Below the pieces are notes generated by a model. It saw nothing but the letters and a program-made list of their open reading frames with translations. It was not told the origin of the DNA and searched no databases. 64,000 nt of DNA from WHSO01 sp963732875. GTDB lineage: Bacteria; Pseudomonadota; Alphaproteobacteria; SMXQ01. Positions 9,003 to 17,056 of the stretch are shown here, piece by piece. The stretch lies in contig CAVTBD010000002.1 in NCBI GenBank assembly GCA_963732875.1, positions 1 through 64,000 on the forward strand, written 5' to 3'. Made by a program: the position numbers and the translations under genes. How positions within the stretch are numbered: position 1 is the first letter of the stretch; each line of letters opens with the position of its first letter.

Positions 9003-10295
9003 ATGCAACAAACCTTACGTGTGTTCGGCAGCTTTCTTGTCGCGGTGCTTGTGGCGACGATCACGTCTGCCGCAGCCAATGCGTCCGATACGTTCAAGGG
9101 CAAAACCGTCAAGATCATCGTCGGCTACGCGGCGGGAGGTGGCTATGACCGCTATGCCCGCCAGGTCGGCCGCTTCATCGGCAAATATCTGCCGGGCAAG
9201 CCCAGTGTCATCGTCCAGAACATGCCGGGGGCGGGCAGCATGACTGCCGCCAACTATCTCTATAACCAGGCGCCCAAGGATGGGACGGTATTCGGGGAAT
9301 TCAATCGCGCCCTGCCGATCGTCGCGTTCGCGGGCCAGTCCAAGCGGGCTCACTTCGACCCCCTCAAGTTCACCTGGGTCGGCACGTCGTCGAGCTACAA
9401 GGGCGAAACCTTCCTCTTGGTCGTGCGCAAGGATTCGGGCATCAAGTCGATCTCGGACCTGCAGGAGACCAAGAAGACGATTTACCTCGCTTCCACCTCC
9501 GCCGGCTCGGATGGCACCGATATTCCGATCGTCCTGCGCTCGGTGCTGGGCCTCAATATCGAGCCGCTGCTCGGCTATCCGGGCGGCAACACGCTCTACC
9601 TCGCGGTCGATCGTGGTGAGGCGCAGGGGCGGATGACGGGCTATTCCTCGGTCGAGACCGCTCATCCGGACTGGCTCAAGAAGGACAGCCCGGTCCGCTT
9701 CGTGCTTCAGATCGGTCACGACAACCGGATTGCGGCGTTTCCGAACGTGCCCACGGCGGTCGAGCTTGCACGCAACGAAGCCGACCGCAACCTGATCGAG
9801 CTGATCCAGGCGCCTTTCCTCATGGCACGTCCGTTCGCGGCCCCGCCGGGGCTCTCGGCGGAAACCACGAAAGCGCTTCGCACGGCTTTCATGGCGGCTC
9901 ATGAGGACCCGCAGTACAAGGCTGAGGCAAAGAAGCTGCACCTCATCACCAGTCCTTCCGACGGGGCAGAGGTGCAGAAGGTCGTGGAGCAACTCGCGAA
10001 GATTCCGCGCTCGGTTTACGATCGGGATGCCGCGATTCTGGCCCATCCCAAGGCAAAAATCCGCGAGGTCAAGTGGCAGATCGTCGACGGCACCATCAGC
10101 AAGATCGCAAAGAAGGGCCGCTTCGAGTTCGAAATCGACGGCAAGAAACAAAAGTCCCGCATGTCCAACGGCTACACCAAGGTCATGGTGGGCGGAAAGA
10201 ACGCCAAGACCAAGGCGATCAAGGTCGGTATGGCCTGCAAGATCTGGTACGAAGGCAACAACACCTATGCGGGGCGGCTGGATTGCAAGGGCTGA
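9003..10295 (+). CDS. TctC/Bug-family periplasmic binding protein with extra C-terminal domain
   Basis: A 430-residue secreted solute-binding protein of the tripartite tricarboxylate transporter (TctC/Bug) family. A signal peptide occupies about residues 1-28 (cleavage near AAANAS). The family hallmarks follow: KTVKIIVGYAAGGGYDRYAR and VIVQNMPGAGSMTAANYLY. The usual TctC fold ends near residue 345, but about 80 more residues follow, predicted beta-rich with a KVGMACKIWY segment and two cysteines, one four residues from the end. The start has a GGGAGG ribosome-binding site. There are no TctA or TctB genes nearby, so this is an orphan receptor. The ligand is unknown; the family binds carboxylates and related small molecules. 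Confidence 0.87.
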   Translation: MQQTLRVFGSFLVAVLVATITSAAANASDTFKGKTVKIIVGYAAGGGYDRYARQVGRFIGKYLPGKPSVIVQNMPGAGSMTAANYLYNQAPKDGTVFGEFNRALPIVAFAGQSKRAHFDPLKFTWVGTSSSYKGETFLLVVRKDSGIKSISDLQETKKTIYLASTSAGSDGTDIPIVLRSVLGLNIEPLLGYPGGNTLYLAVDRGEAQGRMTGYSSVETAHPDWLKKDSPVRFVLQIGHDNRIAAFPNVPTAVELARNEADRNLIELIQAPFLMARPFAAPPGLSAETTKALRTAFMAAHEDPQYKAEAKKLHLITSPSDGAEVQKVVEQLAKIPRSVYDRDAAILAHPKAKIREVKWQIVDGTISKIAKKGRFEFEIDGKKQKSRMSNGYTKVMVGGKNAKTKAIKVGMACKIWYEGNNTYAGRLDCKG

Positions 10296-10323
10296 CCGTC
10301 CATGCCCCGGCTGAATGATGTTA

Positions 10324-10350
10324 CGCGGGCCCTTCTCGGGCCCGCGTTCT
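10324..10350 (+). terminator. Probable terminator after the TctC gene
   Basis: A 9-bp stem CGCGGGCCC / GGGCCCGCG with a 5-base loop, followed by TTCT, lies 28 bases after the stop codon. The T-run is short. Confidence 0.55.
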
Positions 10351-10733
10351 CGCGCGGGGATAAAAATCACTTAATTCGGCAGGACGTGCCGCTGGAACGA
10401 TCAAAACCAAAGGTCCTGCTGGTCCCGTAATCAAAGGGATCCGGGCTTGGAGGATTCGTCTGATCCGTTGAGTGAGACCTTCCTGACGCAAGGCGGCTAT
10501 CCAGCTCGGCCGGAATATGACAGGGAGGCGACGAAAATTCTGAGCAAGAAGATTGTCAAATACGGCATCATCCGTGAGACCATTCTTGATGGTGGTTGAC
10601 GCTTTGGTGGCCGGTTGGCCTCGTTGAAGCCGCGCCAATGGCTCGTGCCGCCGCCGCACTGGCGGTGGCGCGTGGTTGGTTCCGATTCTCGGTTCCGGCG
10701 TCGCCCCGCTCGAGGATTTCAGGAGAAATGGAC
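10351..10733. other. Intergenic region upstream of ppsA
   Basis: About 380 bases without a supported gene. A plus-strand stretch at roughly 10450-10600 reads like a short protein end (YDREATKILSKKIVKYG) and stops at a TGA; it lacks a start and may be a gene remnant. Confidence 0.4.
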
Positions 10734-13118
10734 ATGGCGAAGAACCCGCAGCACGTAGCCTGGTTCGAAGATCTGACGCGCGGCGAAGTCGCGCGCGTTG
10801 GTGGCAAGAACGCCTCGCTCGGCGAGATGGTGCGCAATCTCGGCGCGCGCGGCGTCAAGGTGCCGCCCGGGTTCGCCACCACCGCCGACGCCTATTGGGA
10901 ATTCGTCAGGGCTAACGGCCTGGCGAAGACGATCGCGGCGGCGCTTGCCGATCTCGATTCGGGCAAGGCGTCTTTGGCGGAAACCGGCCAGGCGCTACGC
11001 CGCGCTTTCCTGCGCGGTGACTGGCCCGAAGGAATAGCGGCGGAAATCCGCGCGGCCTACCGGCAGCTGTGCGAGCGGGCGGGCGGCACGGACCTCGACG
11101 TCGCCGTGCGCTCCAGCGCGACCGCCGAGGACCTGCCGGACGCCAGCTTCGCCGGGCAGCAGGAGACCTTCCTCAACATCCGCGGCGAGGCGGCGCTTCT
11201 CGATGCCTGCCGTCGCTGCTACGCCTCGCTGTTCACCGATCGCGCGATCAGCTACCGCACCGTCAAGGGGTTCGACCACATGAAGGTCGCGCTCTCGGTC
11301 GGCGTGCAGCGCATGGTGCGCTCCGACCTCGGCGGTGCCGGGGTGATGTTCTCGATCGACACCGAGACCGGCTTCGACAGGGTCGTGCTGATCAATGCCG
11401 CCTGGGGACTGGGCGAGAACGTCGTCCAGGGCGCGGTCGACCCGGACGAATACCAGGTGTTCAAGCCGCTCCTGGAAAACCGGCGCGTCACGCCGATCAT
11501 GGAAAAGACGCTCGGCGGCAAGGCGCAGAAGATGATCTACGCCACGGACGGCGACGCGCCGACCAGGAACGTGCCGACGTCCCGCGCAGAGCGCGCCGCG
11601 TTCGTGCTCGATGACGCCGATATCCTGACCCTGGCGCGCTGGGCGGTGGTGATCGAGAAGCATTACGGCCAACCGATGGACATGGAATGGGCCAGGGACG
11701 GCAAGACCGGCGAGCTGTTCATCGTGCAGGCGCGTCCGGAGACCGTTCAGTCGCGGCGCGAAGCGGGTGCCGTGAAGACCTATCGCATCAAGAGCAAGGG
11801 GCGGAAGCTGGTTGCCGGCCTCAGCATCGGCGAGGCCGTGGTCGCGGGAAAGGTGCGGGTGATCGAGAGCCCGCGCGAGATCGATCGCTTCGTCGACGGC
11901 GATATCCTCGTGACCGCGACCACCGACCCCGACTGGGTGCCGATCATGAAGCGCGCCGCCGCGATCGTGACCGACCACGGCGGGCGCACGTCCCATGCGG
12001 CGATCATCAGCCGCGAGCTCGGGCTCCCCGCTATCGTCGGCACCGGCAATGCCACCCACGTGCTGCATGACGAGCAGGAGGTGACGGTCTCGTGCGCCGA
12101 GGGCGACCAGGGATTCATCTACGAAGGGCGCGCCGAATACGACGTCGAGACCCTCGACCTCGGCCACATCGCGCCGACCCGGACCAAGGTCATGCTCAAT
12201 CTTGCCAACCCGGCGGCGGCGTTCCGCTGGTGGCGCCTGCCGGCGGACGGCGTCGGGCTCGCGCGCATGGAATTCGTCATCAACAACCACATCAAGGTCC
12301 ACCCGATGGCGCTGGTCCGCTACGACTCCCTGAAGGACGAGGCGGCGAAGCGGGCCATCGCCGAGCTGACGGCGGGATATGAGGACAAGACCGAGTATTT
12401 CGTCGATCGGCTCGCGCGCGGGCTCGCCCGCATCGCGGCGTCGAGCCATCCCGATCCGGTGATCGTCCGGATGAGCGACTTCAAGACCAACGAATACGCC
12501 AACCTTCTGGGCGGTGCCGAGTTCGAGCCGAAAGAGGAAAACCCGATGATCGGCTTCCGCGGCGCGTCGCGCTATTACTCGCCGCGCTACCGCGAGGGCT
12601 TCGCCCTCGAATGCCGCGCGATCCGGCGCCTGCGCAACGAGATGGGCTTCACCAACGTCATCGTGATGATCCCGTTCTGCCGTTCGACCGGGGAGGCCGA
12701 CCGCGTGCTCGAGGTCATGGCCGAGAACGGCGTCCGGCGCGGCGAGGATGGCCTGCAGGTCTACGTCATGTGCGAGATTCCGTCGAACGTCGTGCTCGCC
12801 GGGGCGTTCGCCGAGCGGTTCGACGGCTTCTCGATCGGCTCGAACGACCTGACCCAGCTCACGCTTGGCGTCGACCGCGATTCCGAGGCGCTGGCCGAGC
12901 TGTTCAACGAGCAGGACGAGGCGGTTAAATGGATGATCCGCAACGTCATTACCGAGGCCCACAAGGCGGGGGCCAAGGTGGGGCTGTGCGGCCAGGCGCC
13001 CAGCGACCATCCGGAATTCGCCCGGTTCCTGGTGGAGTGCAGCATCGATTCCATGTCGGTGAGCCCGGACAGCTTCGTCGCGGTCAAGCGCGAGGTCGCC
13101 AAGGCCGAGGCGGGCTAG
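10734..13118 (+). CDS. ppsA: Phosphoenolpyruvate synthase
   Basis: A 794-residue enzyme converting pyruvate and ATP to phosphoenolpyruvate, AMP and phosphate, the first step of gluconeogenesis from pyruvate. Residues 1-350 form the nucleotide-binding domain (GGKNASLGEMVRNLGARG, VRSSATAEDLPDASFAGQQ). The swivelling phosphohistidine domain carries TDHGGRTSHAAIISRELG, and the C-terminal PEP-binding barrel carries IGSNDLTQLTLGVDRDS and the catalytic cysteine in GLCGQAPSDHPEF. Length matches PpsA rather than the longer PPDK. Of two adjacent ATG codons, the one at 10734 has the better spacing (8 bases) from AGGAG. It stands alone, with a 438-base gap upstream. Confidence 0.95.
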   Translation: MAKNPQHVAWFEDLTRGEVARVGGKNASLGEMVRNLGARGVKVPPGFATTADAYWEFVRANGLAKTIAAALADLDSGKASLAETGQALRRAFLRGDWPEGIAAEIRAAYRQLCERAGGTDLDVAVRSSATAEDLPDASFAGQQETFLNIRGEAALLDACRRCYASLFTDRAISYRTVKGFDHMKVALSVGVQRMVRSDLGGAGVMFSIDTETGFDRVVLINAAWGLGENVVQGAVDPDEYQVFKPLLENRRVTPIMEKTLGGKAQKMIYATDGDAPTRNVPTSRAERAAFVLDDADILTLARWAVVIEKHYGQPMDMEWARDGKTGELFIVQARPETVQSRREAGAVKTYRIKSKGRKLVAGLSIGEAVVAGKVRVIESPREIDRFVDGDILVTATTDPDWVPIMKRAAAIVTDHGGRTSHAAIISRELGLPAIVGTGNATHVLHDEQEVTVSCAEGDQGFIYEGRAEYDVETLDLGHIAPTRTKVMLNLANPAAAFRWWRLPADGVGLARMEFVINNHIKVHPMALVRYDSLKDEAAKRAIAELTAGYEDKTEYFVDRLARGLARIAASSHPDPVIVRMSDFKTNEYANLLGGAEFEPKEENPMIGFRGASRYYSPRYREGFALECRAIRRLRNEMGFTNVIVMIPFCRSTGEADRVLEVMAENGVRRGEDGLQVYVMCEIPSNVVLAGAFAERFDGFSIGSNDLTQLTLGVDRDSEALAELFNEQDEAVKWMIRNVITEAHKAGAKVGLCGQAPSDHPEFARFLVECSIDSMSVSPDSFVAVKREVAKAEAG

Positions 13119-13148
13119 GGCCGCCGCCGGTGAGCGGTGAGTAGTGTC

Positions 13149-13478
13149 CTAATTTGAAGATTCTAGGCGCGCTTTTGCGTCCAATAGAGCTTGTCGTAAA
13201 AGTGGAGGGGTTTCCTCCTTGAGAAGATGCTCGATTATGGGCAACGACATAGCTTTATATTCAGGAAACTCCATCAACTGATAGGTAGCCATGGCTTGCT
13301 GCACAGCGGTCAAGGTTTGCCCCGTTTCAGTTCGTCCCGCAAACCATATGCAGGTCTGCCTAAATTGCTCAAATCTCACATTCTTCGCATCGAATTTTCT
13401 TGTATCCAGATATTTCCACACCCCAAAAGTGAACGCGACCACACTTCCAAGGGCGGTTAATAGTGCAATGTCTGTCAT
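13149..13478 (-). CDS. Small membrane-anchored protein of unknown function
   Basis: A 109-residue protein not recognised by family. Residues 3-22 form one hydrophobic helix (IALLTALGSVVAFTFGVWKY) with a short N-terminus, followed by a soluble, helix-rich part (FEQFRQTCIWFAGRTETG, PIIEHLLKEETPP). Base composition is clearly more AT-rich than the neighbouring ppsA. It lies next to an IS6 remnant, which suggests an acquired patch. A weak GGGAG precedes the ATG. Confidence 0.6.
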   Translation of the reverse strand: MTDIALLTALGSVVAFTFGVWKYLDTRKFDAKNVRFEQFRQTCIWFAGRTETGQTLTAVQQAMATYQLMEFPEYKAMSLPIIEHLLKEETPPLLRQALLDAKARLESSN

Positions 13479-13544
13479 CGGCTGCGATGCTCCCCCACGA
13501 TAGCCGCCCTCACGGCATCCTGTGGCGACCTGATTCCCACCATA

Positions 13545-13934
13545 TGCAGCACGGCGAAGATTTTAAAGCGCGCGATGAAGCGTCATGGGCCGCCGGTGAT
13601 AATCTTGACGGATCGGTTACGTTCCTACCGGGCAGCGATGAACGTGATCGGTAACGCCGCAGACCAGGAGTGCAGACGTTGGCTCAATAATCGAGCCGAA
13701 AACTCCCACCAGCCGTTCAGAAGACGGGAAGGGGCGATGGCACGATTTAGGGACATCAAGACCCTGCAGACGTTCGCCTCTGTTCACGCTTCGATCCATA
13801 ACCACTTCAACCTCGACCGTCACCACCCCAGCCGCGACGACTTCAAAAGAACTGCTCTGCCGCGCTGGCCGAGTGGCGGCAACTTGCGGCTTGAGGGCTA
13901 TGTGAGGTGGCATTCTGAGACTGGTTCGCTTTAA
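13545..13934 (+). pseudogene. IS6-family transposase remnant (C-terminal part)
   Basis: An intact frame from 13575 gives 119 residues matching the C-terminal half of IS6-family DDE transposases: RHGPPVIILTDRLRSYRAAM, RWLNNRAENSHQPFRRREG with the catalytic Glu, and FASVHASIHNHFNLDRH. A few related codons continue upstream (KILKRAMKRHG). The N-terminal half, including the helix-turn-helix and the first catalytic Asp, is missing, and the C-terminus is altered. No terminal inverted repeats were found, so this is a decayed fragment. Confidence 0.8.
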
Positions 13935-13946
13935 ACTGACAGCACC

Positions 13947-14369
13947 CTAAAATTTCTTCTGCCGCACCTGGGGAGCCCAGCGGTGGCATTTGTGCTGCTG
14001 GGTTATAACCTCCGGACCCTTAGTTGACTGAAAATGCGATTGGGAGGTCAGCACGCCGGAGTAGCGGCCCAGGGTAAAATATTGTGCCCCGCGGAAATTT
14101 GTCATCCAGGTAATGACCTTATCGGTGATCTTGGCTTGAAAGGTTTGATCGGCTACCGGACGTCCATCGTACGTGTAAGGCGCGCCATCATCGTTGATCG
14201 CATGGCTTCTGACGGTTGCGGCGCCATAGTCGATGTCGAGAAGATTATGCAGTCCCGGCAAGCCGCCCCCGGTATCGCATTCCAGGACAACCGAAGGCTC
14301 AGCGTAAGCGGACCATGCCATGAATGGGGTGGAGAGCACGGCCAATAAGAAACCAAGTAGCTTCATCAT
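13947..14369 (-). CDS. Secreted protein of unknown function
   Basis: About 140 residues with a clear signal peptide (MMKLLGFLLAVLSTPFMAWS, cleavage near AYAEP). The mature part is small and probably beta-rich, with two cysteines (LECDTGGGL and HKCHRWAP) that could form a disulfide. The family is not recognised. The start is placed at the first of two adjacent ATG codons, downstream of AGGAAG; a longer frame begins at 14432 but would bury the signal peptide. Composition is less GC-rich than the surrounding genes, in keeping with the accessory patch around the IS6 remnant. Confidence 0.65.
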   Translation of the reverse strand: MMKLLGFLLAVLSTPFMAWSAYAEPSVVLECDTGGGLPGLHNLLDIDYGAATVRSHAINDDGAPYTYDGRPVADQTFQAKITDKVITWMTNFRGAQYFTLGRYSGVLTSQSHFQSTKGPEVITQQHKCHRWAPQVRQKKF

Positions 14370-14705
14370 CTGTACTGGTCTTCCTGCATTGCGCATCTCC
14401 GCGACAAGGCGCGAACCCCCCGGACGGCACAAGCCTGCAAGGGTATAGTCACGTTAAGGCGCTTCCGATGGCAGATATTGCACGATAGCGTCAGCAGATG
14501 ACAAAATTAGCCTATTGTCATCATGTGTGGACGGCCCCTTCGATGCAAGGGTAAAGCGGTAGGGACACTACCGGGCGGTGACCCGCTTTGCCCCGGGCAC
14601 GGGGGTGTTGTAGAGTTCCGTGCATATGCCAAGGGCCGGGCCCCGCCGGGCACAAGCGGGCCGGCCGGCATCACGTATAACAACAACGGGACATGGAGGA
14701 ACGGG

Positions 14706-15110
14706 ATGGCAAAGATTCGCCACCTTGCAATCAAGACAGTCGATCCGCAGCGGCTTTCGAAATTCTACCAGGACGTCTTCGACATGGAAGTCCTGCTGGA
14801 GGGTGGTAGCGGCGCCGTCTACCTGACCGACGGCTACCTGACGCTGGCGCTGCTGAAGTGCCGCCCGGAAGATTCGCCGCCGGGCCTCAACCATTTCGGA
14901 ATCTCGATCATCGATTCCGAGGCCACCTGCAAGAAGCTGGTGGAGATGGGCCTGCCGCAGCCGACCGTGCGTCCGTCCAACCGGCCCTATGCCGAGCTGC
15001 GCGCCATGGACCCGGACGGCAACCTGTTCGATCTCTCCGAGCACGGCTACGACGAGGAAGAATATCTGCCCGAGCGCGAGCAGAAGCGCGAAAAGGCCAA
15101 GGTGGACTGA
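14706..15110 (+). CDS. VOC-superfamily (glyoxalase/dioxygenase-like) protein
   Basis: A 134-residue single vicinal-oxygen-chelate module. The metal-binding pattern is visible: His in KIRHLAIKT near the start, His in GLNHFGISI and Glu in YAELRAMDPDGN. Such proteins catalyse isomerisation, dioxygenation or C-C cleavage on a divalent metal; the substrate cannot be assigned. The start ATG follows a strong GGAGG. The C-terminal tail is highly charged (EEEYLPEREQKREKAKVD). It precedes a TctC gene by 89 bases and may share its transcript. Confidence 0.8.
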   Translation: MAKIRHLAIKTVDPQRLSKFYQDVFDMEVLLEGGSGAVYLTDGYLTLALLKCRPEDSPPGLNHFGISIIDSEATCKKLVEMGLPQPTVRPSNRPYAELRAMDPDGNLFDLSEHGYDEEEYLPEREQKREKAKVD

Positions 15111-15199
15111 GCGCCGCCACGACGATCGCAACATGGACACGGACGCGCGCCGCATGGGTGCGCGTCCCGCCGGGCGTTTGCCCGGACCGGGAGGCAATC

Positions 15200-16255
15200 A
15201 TGAAAATCGCAGGGATCGTAAAGGGCGCGGGGCTGGCACTGCTCCTCGCCACGTTGACCGTCGGCTTCGCGGGGCAGGGGCTCGCCGCCGACTACTACAA
15301 GGGCAAGACGCTCACCGTGATCGCGGGCTACCCGCCCGGCGGCGGCGTCGACAACGAGATGCGCCTCGTCACCCAGTACTACAGCCGCTTCATTCCCGGC
15401 CATCCCAACGTGGTGTCCAAGAACATGCCGGGCGCCGGCGGCATCCTGCTCGGCAACCTGATCTACACCGCGACCGCGCCGGACGGGCTCACCCTCGCCA
15501 TGCCGGGCCGGTCGGGCTTCCTGCTCGCCAATTCCATCGGCCAGAAGGGCGCCAAGTACGATCTTACAAAGTTCACCTACGTGGGCACGGTGGCCAGCAC
15601 CAACAGCATCCTGTGGCTGAGCAAGAGGACCGGGATCAAAAGCCTCGCCGAGCTCAGGAAGGCCAGGAAGGAGATCATCCTGGGCGGCCTCAACGCGCGC
15701 TCCCAGAACATCGTGGTGCCGCTCATCCTCGCCAAGTACGAGGGCTTTCCGTTCCGCCCGATCCACGGCTATCCCGGGTTCCACGCGGTGCTGATCGCCA
15801 TGGAGCGCGGCGAGGTGGACGGCCTGTTCTCCCATGAGGGCAGCATCCAGGCGACCCGGCCCGACCTCATCACCTCGGGCGCGGTGGTGCCGATCTTCCA
15901 GACCTTCCCGATCGAGAAGAACCTGCCGGTCATGGACAGCTTCGTCGATAATCCGAAGGAAAAGGCGCTGCTGACGCTCCTGAGCGCGCCCGCCAAGGTC
16001 GGCCTGCCGATCCTGGGCCCACCGAAGATGAACGCCGAGGCGACCGGAATCCTGCGCGCGTCGCTCCAGGAGATGGCCAAGGACAAGGCGTTCGGGGCCA
16101 CGGCAAAGAAGCGCGGCATCGAGGTGATGCCGAGCACGGGCGAGGAATTGCAGGCCTATATCGCCGCGCACCTCGTGAAGGTGCCGGCCGACGTGGTGAA
16201 GGAGTACCTCTCCTACACCAAGCGCAAGAAGAAGAGCGGCAAGAAGAAAAAGTAG
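15200..16255 (+). CDS. TctC/Bug-family periplasmic binding protein with lysine-rich C-terminal tail
   Basis: A 351-residue orphan TctC receptor. A signal peptide covers about residues 1-30 (cleavage near GLAADYY). Family hallmarks are TLTVIAGYPPGGGVDNEMRL and NVVSKNMPGAGGILLGNLIY. The protein ends in KRKKKSGKKKK, an extreme basic tail not usual in this family but shared in kind by two other TctC proteins in this window. A good ribosome-binding site (GGGAGG) precedes the ATG. No membrane partner genes are adjacent. Confidence 0.88.
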   Translation: MKIAGIVKGAGLALLLATLTVGFAGQGLAADYYKGKTLTVIAGYPPGGGVDNEMRLVTQYYSRFIPGHPNVVSKNMPGAGGILLGNLIYTATAPDGLTLAMPGRSGFLLANSIGQKGAKYDLTKFTYVGTVASTNSILWLSKRTGIKSLAELRKARKEIILGGLNARSQNIVVPLILAKYEGFPFRPIHGYPGFHAVLIAMERGEVDGLFSHEGSIQATRPDLITSGAVVPIFQTFPIEKNLPVMDSFVDNPKEKALLTLLSAPAKVGLPILGPPKMNAEATGILRASLQEMAKDKAFGATAKKRGIEVMPSTGEELQAYIAAHLVKVPADVVKEYLSYTKRKKKSGKKKK

Positions 16256-16281
16256 TACCCGATGCGCGTGCCGGAAAAAGG

Positions 16282-16317
16282 AAACGGCGGGGACCATGTC
16301 CCCGCCGTTTCGCTTTT
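16282..16317. terminator. Strong terminator between convergent TctC and hydrolase genes
   Basis: A 13-bp perfect stem (AAACGGCGGGGAC / GTCCCCGCCGTTT) with loop CAT, followed by CGCTTTT. It lies between genes that converge, so it could act for both. Confidence 0.85.
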
Positions 16318-16326
16318 CAAGGTGGC

Positions 16327-17025
16327 TTACGCGTTGGCCATGAACGCGAGCGTCTTGCCCCAGGCGTCCTCGGACGCCGCCCGATAGGCCGGAAAGTCGT
16401 GGGACGGGTTCTGGAAGCCGTGCCCGACGCCGGGGTAGCGGTGGAACACGTGGTCGACACCCGCCTCGGTAAGCCGCGCGTCGATCCTGTTTACGTGCTC
16501 CGGCGACGGGTTGACGTCGTCGTTGCCGAAGAAGCCGATGATCGGGCACTTGATGTCGCCGAGCAGGTCGAACGGGATCTCCTTGCCCTCGCCCCACGGC
16601 ACGAACATGCCGCCGCCGTAGAACACGACGCAGCCGCGGAACAGCGGCACGGTGGCGGCCCCCATGTAGGCCATGCGGCCGCCCATGCAGTGACCGAGGA
16701 TGAACAGCCGATCCCGGATCACGTCGGGGCGGGCGGCGAGGTAGTCGGCCGACGCCCTGATTTCGGCCAGCACCTCGGCGTCCGTGAGGTACTGCTTGCA
16801 GTCCTCGGCCTTGGTGCCCCCGGGGCAGCGGTGATAGAAGTCGGGCGCGACGGCGAGGTAGCCGGCCTCCGACAGCGCGCTCACCCGGCCCCGGGTGAAG
16901 CCGTCGAAGCCGCCCCGGTGGAACATCACGAGGACGCCGGGGAACGGCCCGGCGCCCGGGGGCTTCCCGATCAGGAGCTCCATATCGTGACCGTGGATAT
17001 GGATGCGGTCTGTTGCGCTCGTCAT
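16327..17025 (-). CDS. Dienelactone hydrolase family protein
   Basis: A 232-residue alpha/beta hydrolase of the dienelactone hydrolase family. The Cys nucleophile lies in ILGHCMGGRMAY, with Asp in FFGNDDVNPS and His in YPGVGHGFQN. Classical members open dienelactones in chloroaromatic degradation, but many homologues have other substrates. The ATG at 17025 has an AGGA upstream. It follows the TctC gene 17057-18106 by 31 bases and is probably the last gene of the MmgE-OCD-TctC-hydrolase operon on the minus strand. Confidence 0.88.
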   Translation of the reverse strand: MTSATDRIHIHGHDMELLIGKPPGAGPFPGVLVMFHRGGFDGFTRGRVSALSEAGYLAVAPDFYHRCPGGTKAEDCKQYLTDAEVLAEIRASADYLAARPDVIRDRLFILGHCMGGRMAYMGAATVPLFRGCVVFYGGGMFVPWGEGKEIPFDLLGDIKCPIIGFFGNDDVNPSPEHVNRIDARLTEAGVDHVFHRYPGVGHGFQNPSHDFPAYRAASEDAWGKTLAFMANA

Positions 17026-17056
17026 TGGTACGTCCTGCTTTCTGTAAACTTCTGAC

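Noticed and set aside
9015..10370. Long minus-strand open frame (451 codons) opposite the TctC gene
   Set aside because: It mirrors a clear TctC gene with signal peptide and ribosome-binding site; the antisense product is Arg/His/Gly-rich low-complexity sequence typical of high-GC shadow frames.
10450..10600. Short plus-strand protein end (YDREATKILSKKIVKYG) upstream of ppsA
   Set aside because: No start codon with a ribosome-binding site and no recognisable family; kept only as a possible remnant in the intergenic note.
10321..10659. Minus-strand 112-codon frame before ppsA
   Set aside because: It covers the TctC terminator and has no protein features or ribosome-binding site.
10995..13010. 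Minus-strand open frame of 671 codons opposite ppsA
   Set aside because: It has no family features, and the plus strand encodes a full PEP synthase with all motifs.
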